Below are positions 1 through 8,200 of a stretch of 51,862 nucleotides of DNA, in pieces. The DNA lies in contig CAZGCA010000042.1 in NCBI GenBank assembly GCA_964524145.1, positions 1 through 51,862 of the forward strand. Reading direction: 5' to 3'. The stretch's first letter is position 1. Each line of letters begins with the position of its first letter. Origin of the DNA: CAZGCA01 sp964524145. Its GTDB lineage: Bacteria; Hydrogenedentota; CAZGCA01. The notes under the pieces are model-generated. The model made no database searches, was not told the DNA's origin, and saw only the letters and a list, made by a program, of their open reading frames with translations. Position numbers and translations under genes: made by a program.

Positions 1-67
1 GGGGGAGACTGCTTTCGGCGAGAAATGCAGGTTAACAACAAGAGGGTGCTCCTGCGGGCGACGGTCG

Positions 68-1036
68 TTACCGCTTTATCCTGCCCGGCAGAATGTAGGG
101 GTATTCCTTTCCCAAAAGCCGGTGCAGCGACCGGTCGATCTTCCTGAAACTCAAATAGATTCTCCAGATCCAGGCGTCTTCCCGGTAGTAGGCCTTTATC
201 TCGCGCATGGTGATGGGTTCGAACCCGCCGTCCTTGATCCCGACAGAGAAAAGCCGGTTGACTGTGTCTACGAGGTCAGGAAGCAGTTCCGGCCGTTGCT
301 CCTTGTAGAAGTTAGCAACGAGATCTATCACGACCTTTCGGCAGTCGTAATACCTTGTCATCACGTTCTGCGAGAAAAGCAGCCGGATGAGCCAGACCAG
401 GAACGATGGCGCGCTGCGCAGAAACAGGTCGGGGTCGAGCTGCTCCTCGCCGTTTCGGGAGACGAGCGGCGTGCAGGTATCGAGATAGACCAGCTCGATC
501 TCGTCGTCCAATCGCGGCGCGTCCGGATCGAAGCCGACGATCGCCCAGTTCGAGATCTGTCCGTCGAACCCGACTTCGAGCTCGCCTTTGTGCCGCCGGT
601 TAAAGTCGAAGACTTTCGCTGTCTCTCTCAGCACGGCCGAGACGAGCTTGCCGATATCGCCTGGCGGAAGTCGATGGATGGCCCGGTGCCCTATGGCTTC
701 AGACGGTAGCTTTTCCTGGACGATGTAAACGACGACCCTGCCTTGTTGCGCGTCTGCGAGCCGCACAATATCGCTGGGCGCGAGCCGTAGACCCACCCGG
801 TCCCGCAGCACCTCGACATACTCTCTGTAGAGGGCTTCATAGCTGTCGGCCTCCTGCTCGGTCCGGAACATGGGCATACGTTTGTACGCCACGTTCCCCG
901 TACCGATCTCGAGCACGGTGCTGATCTCACCGTAGCCCAGCACCCGGGTCGGGATCGTGTTCCGTTCCGGGAACCTCGGATCGAGCCCCGTCTCAAACTG
1001 TCTCAGCAAGTCGAGGTCGATCTCGAGACCAGACAT
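68..1036 (-). CDS. Kinase-fold protein of unknown substrate (DUF6206-like)
   Basis: A 322-residue soluble protein with the layout of an aminoglycoside/ABC1-type kinase. It has a glycine-containing loop GYGEIST at residues 34-40, a candidate ATP lysine K52 in AYKR, a catalytic-loop-like FDGQISNWAI at about 157-165 (D158, N163) and a DFG-like YLDTCTP at 185-190 (D186). These are motif readings, not a database match; the resemblance to DUF6206 is from memory. Its ATG follows GAGGCGG at good distance. It lies 9 bp downstream of the aminotransferase gene on the same strand, so the two are probably co-transcribed and may modify the same small molecule. No signal peptide or membrane segment is visible. 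The substrate cannot be inferred. Bases 1-67 beyond its stop hold nothing recognisable. Confidence 0.7.
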   Translation of the reverse strand: MSGLEIDLDLLRQFETGLDPRFPERNTIPTRVLGYGEISTVLEIGTGNVAYKRMPMFRTEQEADSYEALYREYVEVLRDRVGLRLAPSDIVRLADAQQGRVVVYIVQEKLPSEAIGHRAIHRLPPGDIGKLVSAVLRETAKVFDFNRRHKGELEVGFDGQISNWAIVGFDPDAPRLDDEIELVYLDTCTPLVSRNGEEQLDPDLFLRSAPSFLVWLIRLLFSQNVMTRYYDCRKVVIDLVANFYKEQRPELLPDLVDTVNRLFSVGIKDGGFEPITMREIKAYYREDAWIWRIYLSFRKIDRSLHRLLGKEYPYILPGRIKR

Positions 1037-1045
1037 GAGTCCGCC

Positions 1046-2317
1046 TCAGCGTTTCAAGCCGCGTGTCACGTCGCCAAGGGCGCTGTCGACTCGTTCGAGA
1101 ATCTCCTCGGCCAGGGCGCGATCGATGGTCAGCGGCGGCAGGAGCTGTGCGACCCGCGGGTAGTTGTATGCGTACACCGAGAGAACACCGTTGTCAAAGG
1201 CGGCCTTCGAGAAGAGAGGCCCGCAGTGTTCGTTCGTCATCTCGATACCCATCATGAGGCCGAGCTGTCGCAGCCCAACCACGATCTCCGGATGATTGTC
1301 CTTCAAACGTTTGAATCCTTCCGAGAAGACGGTCCCGATCTCGTCAACATGTCGCAGGAACGACGGGTTCGAGGAGATCTCGAGAACCTTCAGAGCCACG
1401 GGACACCCCACCTCGGCCCCGCCGAATGTCGAGATATGGATGAAGGGGTCCTTGTGAAAGACGCTCTCGAACTTCGCTCTGAAGCAGGTCGCGGTTATCG
1501 GGTAGATGCCGCCCGATAGCCCTTTCCCGGTCACCATGATGTCCGGCACCACGTTGAACTGTTCGACGGCCCACAACGTGCCGGTTCTGCCGAGGCCTGT
1601 CTGGATCTCGTCGACGATCAGGAGAGCCCCTACCCTGTCACAGAGTTCCCGGGCCTTGAGAAGGAACTCCCGGTCGGGTACTGCAATACCGTAGGTTGCA
1701 GGGATCGTCTCGAAGATGACCGCCGCCGTGCCGTCGTCGGCTTCTTTTTCCAGAGCTGCGATATCGTTGAATGGAACCTGCACGAAGCCGGGTGGCATAG
1801 AACCAAACGGCGCACGGTACTTCTCGTCACCTGCTGCGAGCGCGAGCCCCGTGTGCCCGTGATATCCTCCTTTGGCGGAAATCACCTTGTCTCTGCCCGT
1901 GTATCCGCGGGCCACCTTGAAGGCGAGATCGACCGCCTCGCCGCCGCTGACGCCGAACACCGTGTACGTAATGTCTCCCGGGGCAAGCTCGGCAAGCATG
2001 CTGCCCAGCACCGCTCTCTGTTCGCTGATCAAGTGATGGTTGCCGATGTCGAGTTCCTGCAAACTCTGCACCAGGACTTCGACGACCTCGGGGTTCCTGT
2101 GGCCCAGGTTGAACACCCCTCCGTTACAGTGACAGTCAATAAGCCGTTTCTCTCCCCCTACGTCCCAGAGATACGGCCCCTCCCGTTCGCCAAGCGCGAA
2201 ACTGACGCCTGCGGATTCGAAGAACGCCGCCTTCCCGGAAGAGACGTGCCGGGCAAAGAGGTTTATAGCCTCCTGTTTGCTGCGGCCACCCACATAAGCA
2301 CGACCAGGTGTTTTCAT
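1046..2317 (-). CDS. Class-III PLP-dependent aminotransferase
   Basis: A 423-residue cytoplasmic fold-type I aminotransferase of the acetylornithine/GABA/glutamate-semialdehyde group. It transfers an amino group using pyridoxal phosphate. Visible landmarks are SGGEAVD (124-130, cofactor phosphate loop), YHG (152-154, ring stacking), IVDEIQTG with D236 and Q239, and the Schiff-base lysine K265 in TGKGLSGG. The frame opens further upstream, but the ATG at 2317 is preceded by AGGAGAG at 7-nt spacing, so this start is chosen. The substrate cannot be told from sequence. Followed after 9 bp by the kinase-fold gene, suggesting a two-gene unit. The region is divergent from the sigma-factor operon. 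Confidence 0.88.
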   Translation of the reverse strand: MKTPGRAYVGGRSKQEAINLFARHVSSGKAAFFESAGVSFALGEREGPYLWDVGGEKRLIDCHCNGGVFNLGHRNPEVVEVLVQSLQELDIGNHHLISEQRAVLGSMLAELAPGDITYTVFGVSGGEAVDLAFKVARGYTGRDKVISAKGGYHGHTGLALAAGDEKYRAPFGSMPPGFVQVPFNDIAALEKEADDGTAAVIFETIPATYGIAVPDREFLLKARELCDRVGALLIVDEIQTGLGRTGTLWAVEQFNVVPDIMVTGKGLSGGIYPITATCFRAKFESVFHKDPFIHISTFGGAEVGCPVALKVLEISSNPSFLRHVDEIGTVFSEGFKRLKDNHPEIVVGLRQLGLMMGIEMTNEHCGPLFSKAAFDNGVLSVYAYNYPRVAQLLPPLTIDRALAEEILERVDSALGDVTRGLKR

Positions 2318-2446
2318 CTGTTCTCTCCTCTTTCGCGGCAAAAGACCTGTTCCTTCCTGAGCATAGAGTATACATGATCGGGTGCCGCGTTGCCGAGTGC
2401 TTCGTGTGTAATGCAACGACTCTCACTTTTCTTTCACCGGAAGAAG

Positions 2447-2479
2447 TTTTCAACGATCTGCGGTCTTGTGGAGTATAAT
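2447..2479 (+). promoter_or_regulatory. Candidate promoter of the sigma/anti-sigma operon
   Basis: A perfect TATAAT at 2474-2479 lies 43 bp before the sigma-factor ATG. No good -35 hexamer is present at 17 bp; the nearest candidate is TTTCAA at 2448-2453 with a 20-bp spacer. This is therefore a -10 match with a weak upstream element, possibly activator dependent. No clear ECF-type GGAAC/CGTC pair was seen. Confidence 0.35.
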
Positions 2480-2522
2480 AGAGTGGAGTAGGACGAGGAG
2501 GCTTCGCCTTCGGGAGAACAAG

Positions 2523-3137
2523 ATGCACGTGCAGTCGGGACAGCTTATCTGCGCCATGGCGAACGACCGGCTCGGTGCGGAGTCGGCCAGGGCCACCACG
2601 TCTCTGCTTGCACGGGCCAAGGCCGGCGATGCGCAGGCGTTCGAAGCGATCCTCGTTCGATACGAGCGCCAGGTGATGGGAACGGCGCTGCGGCTGCTCG
2701 GCCACCGTGAAGATGCCGAGGATGCCGCCCAAGAGGTTTTTCTCCGGCTGTACAAGTACTTGTCCCGGTTCGATGAAACCCGTGAGCTGTCTCCTTGGCT
2801 CTACCGCATAACGGTGAATGTGTGCCGGTCTCTCGCGAAGAAACGAAAGAGAATGGCTGCCTGTGAGGTCGAGAGAGGTTCTGCGAAGGCGACCGCATCT
2901 CCGTCCCATTACAGGCGGGTTGAGCTGGCCGAGCAACGTCAGATAGTGTTCGACGGGCTGAAGAGGTTGCCGGAGAAGGAGCGTGCGGCCCTGGTGCTGC
3001 GGGACATAGAAGGGTTGTCCACGAAAGAAGTGGCACGTGTCCTGGGTTCGTCGGAGACGACCGTGCGTTCACAGATCAGTCGGGCAAGGGTCAAGTTGAA
3101 GCGGTTCCGGGATCGGATGCTCGGAGGTGACCAATGA
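2523..3137 (+). CDS. ECF-family RNA polymerase sigma factor
   Basis: A 204-residue sigma-70-family factor. Region 2 spans about residues 40-107, with the DAEDAAQEVFLRLY and SPWLYRITVNVCRS helices. Region 4 spans about 145-195, with LPEKERAALVLRDIEGLS followed by the helix-turn-helix STKEVARVLGSSETTVRSQI. Region 3 is absent, as in ECF factors. The ATG at 2523 follows GGGAGA at 7 nt; ATG 2556 is an alternative with a poorer ribosome site. Its stop overlaps the start of the anti-sigma gene (ATGA), so translation is coupled. It would redirect RNA polymerase to a regulon that cannot be named here. Confidence 0.92.
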   Translation: MHVQSGQLICAMANDRLGAESARATTSLLARAKAGDAQAFEAILVRYERQVMGTALRLLGHREDAEDAAQEVFLRLYKYLSRFDETRELSPWLYRITVNVCRSLAKKRKRMAACEVERGSAKATASPSHYRRVELAEQRQIVFDGLKRLPEKERAALVLRDIEGLSTKEVARVLGSSETTVRSQISRARVKLKRFRDRMLGGDQ

Positions 3138-3751
3138 GATGCGCACAGTTTGAAGAGCTTATTGCCCTGGAAGTAGAAGGGGATCTGCCGGAACGGCAGT
3201 CGCGCAAAGTCAGAGAGCACTTGAGGTTGTGTCCGGGCTGTCGTGCGTTTGCCGAGGAACTGAAGCAAAGCCAGGCTGCGTTGAAGGAGCTGGCCCGAGA
3301 AGCCTGCGTTGGGCTGGATTTCCAGCAGTTGCGCGGGCGTGTGCTCGAAGAAATATCGCGAGAGCAATCAAGATTTGGCGCCGGCTGGAGGGCATGGCTC
3401 GCGGGAGGCCGGAGACGAGCTGTCCTGGCAGGAGTTGTGATGGCACTGCTGGCCGGGGGCGCTCTCTATCTCGTTCGGTGGGACATAGTGAATGTTGAGC
3501 CTGGCTCGCGGCTGCGTGAAGCTCGAACAGCGACAACAAGTGTTGCCTTGCCGGATTTGCCTGTTAGTGACCGAGCCCAACCTCAGTCGTTCGACGAAGC
3601 CGGAACCCAAGCCGCTCAAGTTGAACGTGCGGCGTTCGAGACGGCTGCGCCGGCGCCGCTGATCATCAAACTGCTCACAGATGATCCTGACGTGGTGATA
3701 ATCCTGATTGCAGATGGAAAGGAGGACCAGAAAAATGTACCGACGGTATAG
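3134..3751 (+). CDS. Membrane-anchored zinc-finger anti-sigma factor
   Basis: A 205-residue protein. The N-terminal zinc-finger (ZAS/zf-HC2) domain has C3 and H29-x3-C33-x2-C36 (HLRLCPGC). One membrane helix lies at about 96-114 after a basic GGRRR stretch. The C-terminal 90 residues are predicted outside the cytoplasm. The start overlaps the sigma stop by 4 nt. In this family the cytoplasmic domain sequesters the partner ECF factor and the outer domain receives the release signal. The 3' end overlaps the start of the next gene by 17 bp, so all three genes should be expressed together. The outer domain resembles nothing I recognise. Confidence 0.85.
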   Translation: MRCAQFEELIALEVEGDLPERQSRKVREHLRLCPGCRAFAEELKQSQAALKELAREACVGLDFQQLRGRVLEEISREQSRFGAGWRAWLAGGRRRAVLAGVVMALLAGGALYLVRWDIVNVEPGSRLREARTATTSVALPDLPVSDRAQPQSFDEAGTQAAQVERAAFETAAPAPLIIKLLTDDPDVVIILIADGKEDQKNVPTV

Positions 3752-4664
3752 CGTGACGATCACGTTGTTTGTGATGATAGTTCTTGGCCTTGCATTGTTG
3801 AGCACGTCAGCGAGTGCTCAGGAACGAACGGACCAGGACTTCGTGAATCAGGTGCGCGAACTGGAGGCGTTGCGCGGTGAAATCGCGAAGCAACGCGCGG
3901 AGCTGGAGATGAAGCGCAAAACCCTGGACAGGCGTCTTCAGGAATTGGATTCGGTCAGCAAGGTCTTCGAGATCAAGTACGCGAACGTTCGCGACCTGAG
4001 CAGCGTCCTTCAGATATTCGGCGGAGAGATTCAGGGTAACGATAAGCTGAACATCATATCCGTCCGCGGCCCCGAAGACACAGTGACGGCGATAGAAGGG
4101 GCCATAGAGCGGTTGGACGTGCCGCCGCCCGCCACCAAGAACATTGTCCTGACGGTTCACATGCTCCAGGCACTGGCGCAATATGACTCGACCGAGGAGG
4201 CTTCGAGCACGATGTTGCCCGCCTTGGAGCCGGTCGTGCGGGAACTGGCCACCGTCTTTGGCTATGCGGAGTTCCGCCTACTTGAAACCGTCATGCTGCG
4301 ATGCCGGGACGGAGGACCCGGAACCGTCTCTGGCTCCCTCACTATTGTCCCGGAACAGCAACGCATCGACTACCGTCTGGAATTCAATGCGGCAAAGAAT
4401 GTCCTGACGGAGACCGGACCCGACGAGATTCGTATCGACGATTTCGAGTTTCAGGCCTCGGCCCAATCTGTCGCACCTCCCGCTACTCCCGCTACCAGCG
4501 GTCCCGTACGAGCCGCAGTATTCCGTCAGCCCAGGGCCACTACTACCTCCCTCGACGCCGACTTAGACGTGCGTGAGGGTCAGAAGGTCGTGGTTGGCAA
4601 AGCGAGCGTGGACAGCTCTCCAAACGCGTTCTTCGTGGTCGTGACGGCAACGGTAGTGGATTAG
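3735..4664 (+). CDS. Exported protein with an isolated secretin-type N domain
   Basis: A 309-residue protein whose ATG at 3735 follows AGGAGG at 9 nt. Residues 1-28 form a signal peptide ending STSASAQ. Residues 32-75 are a charged coiled-coil (ALRGEIAKQRAELEMKRK). Residues 77-129 (VFEIKYANVRDLSSVL to AIERLDVP) match the small alpha/beta N domain of GspD/PilQ-type secretins, in which pairs of such domains stack into rings. No secretin pore domain follows. The remaining 180 residues contain segments that look like beta strands (LTVHMLQAL, SGSLTIVPEQQRIDYRLEF), perhaps a periplasmic assembly domain. It overlaps the anti-sigma gene and may be the monitored partner or a target of the sigma factor; that role is inference. 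Confidence 0.78.
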   Translation: MYRRYSVTITLFVMIVLGLALLSTSASAQERTDQDFVNQVRELEALRGEIAKQRAELEMKRKTLDRRLQELDSVSKVFEIKYANVRDLSSVLQIFGGEIQGNDKLNIISVRGPEDTVTAIEGAIERLDVPPPATKNIVLTVHMLQALAQYDSTEEASSTMLPALEPVVRELATVFGYAEFRLLETVMLRCRDGGPGTVSGSLTIVPEQQRIDYRLEFNAAKNVLTETGPDEIRIDDFEFQASAQSVAPPATPATSGPVRAAVFRQPRATTTSLDADLDVREGQKVVVGKASVDSSPNAFFVVVTATVVD

Positions 4665-4685
4665 ACTGCGTCTTGATCCGCAGTC
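4664..4685. terminator. Short hairpin between convergent genes
   Basis: GACTGCG and CGCAGTC form a perfect 7-bp stem with an 8-nt loop, directly after the TAG of the secretin-N gene. It has no T-run, so it is not a classical intrinsic terminator, but the position between convergent genes fits transcription end or mRNA 3' protection. Confidence 0.3.
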
Positions 4686-4724
4686 CGGGTGCTACGGAAG
4701 GACGGCAAACACGCGGGCGAGGTA

Positions 4725-5165
4725 TCAGTAAGGCTGCGACTTTCTGTGATGGTCTCTGATGGCTTCTCTGAGCCGTACGCGGTACTCGGTGTGCGCCCCG
4801 TGAGGGTCGAGCTTCCTGACCTGCTCGATCAGGCTTTCGATCCTTGCTCTGTTGCCTTCCCGATAGTTGTTCAGCAGGTAGTTCAGCTTGTTCTTGGTAG
4901 CCAGCAGCTTCGACTCGCCGGCTTGCGCGGATTTCACCTCGACCTGTTTCAGGCCTTTGTCGACGCTCTGCGCTATCTGCCGGTCCGAGATATGAGACCC
5001 GCCAACAGCAGCCTTCCCTCTCTTGCGCTGCTGCTGGTAGATTCCTTTTCGCCTCAGCTTGTATTCAGATACGCTCGGTCGTTTCATAGGGCCGGCAAGG
5101 CAGCTGCCTAATACAGATCCGAATGCCAACAGACATATTCTACGCTGTTCCCGGCCGATTCTCAA
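4725..5165 (-). CDS. Small putative lipoprotein with coiled-coil
   Basis: The open frame runs from 5240. A TTG at 5165 gives a plausible export signal: a basic head (REQRR), the hydrophobic run ICLLAFGSVL and a lipobox-like LGSC. GAGG lies 13 nt upstream, which is a weak ribosome site. The mature part, about 120 residues, is basic and helical (QIAQSVDKGLKQVEVKSAQA, NLLNNYREGN-type heptads), suggesting an envelope coiled-coil protein. The opposite-strand frame 4689-5111 has no protein-like features. Whether this is a true gene is uncertain; no family was recognised. It follows the giant dockerin protein on the same strand. Confidence 0.42.
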   Translation of the reverse strand: MRIGREQRRICLLAFGSVLGSCLAGPMKRPSVSEYKLRRKGIYQQQRKRGKAAVGGSHISDRQIAQSVDKGLKQVEVKSAQAGESKLLATKNKLNYLLNNYREGNRARIESLIEQVRKLDPHGAHTEYRVRLREAIRDHHRKSQPY

Positions 5166-5261
5166 GGTTTGGCCGGCATTCCTCAGTCCGGTTCTCACAG
5201 GCAGATTGGCGTATGGTGAGGACAACCACAGTCGGTACACCCTGACAAAGCGTGCACCGCG

Positions 5262-8200
5262 TTATATGTGCTCCGATATGTCCAGCCCGAGTGCGGCGTT
5301 CACTACAAGCTGCACATCCAGAGCGTCCACATACCCGTTGCCGTCAACATCGCAGTCGTCGTCTCCCAGCAACTCTAACGCAGCGTTGATGACAAGCTGC
5401 ACATCGACTGCATCGACGTAACCGGTGTAGTTGACGTCACCGACAGGCACTTGCTTGCGGTGCAACAGCAGGGTCACACGCGTGATATCAGTCTCAGCGG
5501 TAGCTACCTCCTGACTTCCAGCCTCGTAGCCGTCCGCCAGCGCCGTGAGAACATACGTCCCTGCCGGGATATTGGCAAATGCGAACAGACCCGTCGCCGG
5601 GTCTGGAATCGCACTCAGCGACAATTGCCCTATCGTCACCTCGGGATCGGCCGTGGCGGGAACCCGTTGCATCGTATCACTGTCGAGCAGTTCGCCCACG
5701 ACCGAGCCCGGCTCAATGCCCACCCCGATATACGGTTCGAAGTCCACCGGACCGAACACGTTCTCGGCGATTTCGGCCTCGGTGTACACACCCCAATCGT
5801 TGTATTCCGCCCGCGTCTCCACTGGGTTCATGTTCGTGACGAAACGCCCCATGACAGCCCTGAACCGGTTAAGCCCGCTGAAAGCCTCCGCCGCGTCGCC
5901 CAGAAGCGGCGTCTCCGGAGTGTCCTTCATCTTCGTCTCCGGCGGCCGGATAAACACCGCGTCACCGCGGATGCCGTCGAAGAGGTTGTCCGTGATGTTG
6001 ACGCCGGTATCGACCGCCTGGATCCCGAACTGCACGCGCCTGATGGTCGAGTCGTGGATGACCGACTCAGAAGAGCTCACTCCCGAGATAAGAACTGCTA
6101 TCGAGAAGAGGTTGTCGCCACCGTCCAGAACGCAGTCTGCCAGTTCCATGGCAACGTCGTCGATGCGCACCAGCACCGTGACGTCAGCGTGCATGCCGGG
6201 CAGGGTGATAGTGCAGTCCTGGATCCGCGTGTTCTCTGCTGCCGTCACCACGACGTGTTCGTAGTCGGACGGGTCGAAATGCTGGATGGCTGTGCTGCCC
6301 GCGCCCGCTCCCACGACAGCAACATCCGGCACGAACTCGACCCGCTCCTCGTAGACACCTTCGGCCAGGTGTATCGTCACGGGATGGGCGCCAAGTCCGC
6401 ACTCGTCGGTCCCGGTATATATCATCGCCGCATTCATCACACGGTCTATCGTCCGCCATGGCTCGGAGAACGTGCCGAGGCCGCTCGCGTCGCTTCCATC
6501 CGTGGCGACATAGAGATCGCTTGGGGGGTCGGATTCCTCGGTCGGATCCGTGCCTATCTCGTACTCATAGAAATTGGACAAGCCGTCCTCGTCAACGTCG
6601 TCATCAGCGTCATCAACGGTCGGGTCGAGTCCGAACGCAACCTCCCATCCATCCGGCAGCCCATCGTTGTCGGTGTCCGGATCGAACGGGTCGGTACCGT
6701 ACAAATGGACCTCGTCCCGCGCACTCAGCCCATCGTCGTCTTCATCTCCGTCCGCGTCGTCCGGATCGGTCGGGTTCAATCCGTTGGCAATCTCATTATA
6801 GTCGTCGATGCCGTCGGCATCCGTATCAGGATCGAACGGATTGGTCCCGCAAAGATTAACTTCAATCCAGGTGGGTACTCCGTCCTCGTCAAAATCCATC
6901 TCGGCGTCGTCAGGATCGGTCGGGTCCAACCCGTTGGCAATCTCATCACCGTCTTCGATACCGTCGCCATCCGTATCAGGATCGCTTGGATCCAGCCCGT
7001 TGTCAACCTCGTCACCGTCTTCGATACCATCAGCATCCGTATCGGCGTCAAACGGGTCGGTGCCGTAGAGATTGACTTCGTCCCGGGCGGTCAACCCGTC
7101 CCCGTCAATGTCCATATCAGCGTCGCCAGGATCGGTTGGATCCAGTCCATTGTCAACCTCGTCACCATCTTCGATACCGTCGCCATCCGTATCAGGATCG
7201 GTCGGATCCAGCCCATTGTCAACCTCGTCACCATCCTCGATACCGTCGCTATCCGTATCGGCGTCAAACGGGTCGGTTCTGTAAAGGTTGATCTCCTCCC
7301 GGGCGGTCAACCCGTCCTCGTCAACATCCATATCGGCGTCGCCAGGCTCGGTTGGATCCAGGCCATTGTCAACCTCGTCACCGTCCGGGATGCTGTCGGT
7401 ATCGGTGTCGTTCAACTGCGGATAGGTTCCATGCGCGTGCTCTTGTACGTTGCTCAGACCGTCGCCATCCGGGTCGGCATCCGCGTCGTCGTCCAGGGGA
7501 TCTAGACTGTGGTCGAGCTCCCATCCGTCCGGTAACCCATCGTTGTCCGTATCAGGATCGGTCGGATCCAGCCCCTTGTCAACCTCGTCACCATCTTCGA
7601 TACCGTCGCCATCCGTATCGGCCTCAAACGGATCGGTCCCGTAGAGATTGACTTCGTCCCGGGCGGTCAACCCGTCCCCGTCAACATCCAGATNNNNNNN
7701 NNNNNNNNNNNNNNNNNNNNNNNNNNNNNNNNNNNNNNNNNNNNNNNNNNNNNNNNNNNNNNNNNNNNNNNNNNNNNNNNNNNNNNNNNNNNNCCGTAGA
7801 GATTGACTTCGTCCCGGGCGGTCAACCCGTCCCCGTCAACATCCAGATCGGCGTCGTCAGGGTCCGCCGGGTCCAGACCGTTGGCTGCCTCGTCGTCGTC
7901 CATGATACCGTCGCCATCACTATCGTGCGGCATGTATTCGTCGGCGCCGATGTCGAAGTCTGAGCCGTCGCCGCGATACCCACGGACACCATCAATCGGC
8001 CTCGGGTTACCTTCAAAATCGCCGGTCAGACCGTCGACAAAGCCACCAGAATCTATACAAGGCGAACGAGCCTCGAGATGGTAGTCGCCGCTCCCAGGAT
8101 CCACAAGACGCGGGTCGGAGGTGAAGTTTCCTCTGCCGCCGCCTGTCCACCCCTCGATGCAGCAATAGGTTGGCGCGTCACAATGGGCGAGTGGGCCTTT

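Larger units (their letters stand above)
6535..7930 (-). repeat. Tandem array coding calcium-binding TSP3-like repeats
   Basis: About 16 imperfect units, visible on the plus strand as recurring blocks such as ccgtcgccatccgtatc and aacctcgtcaccgtc. Each encodes a D-x-D-x-D-G calcium motif with a following NGLDP turn. Near-identical neighbouring units (for example around 6950-7270) point to recent duplication and explain why the assembler failed inside it. Confidence 0.9.

Noticed and set aside
4689..5111. 140-codon plus-strand frame
   Set aside because: Overlaps the minus-strand lipoprotein candidate, which has a signal and heptad pattern; this one has neither.
5451..7505. 684-codon open frame on the plus strand
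   Set aside because: It is antisense to the TSP3 repeats; the GAC/GTC-rich repeat keeps the opposite strand open. Translation is a low-complexity valine/arginine repeat without a ribosome site or known domain.
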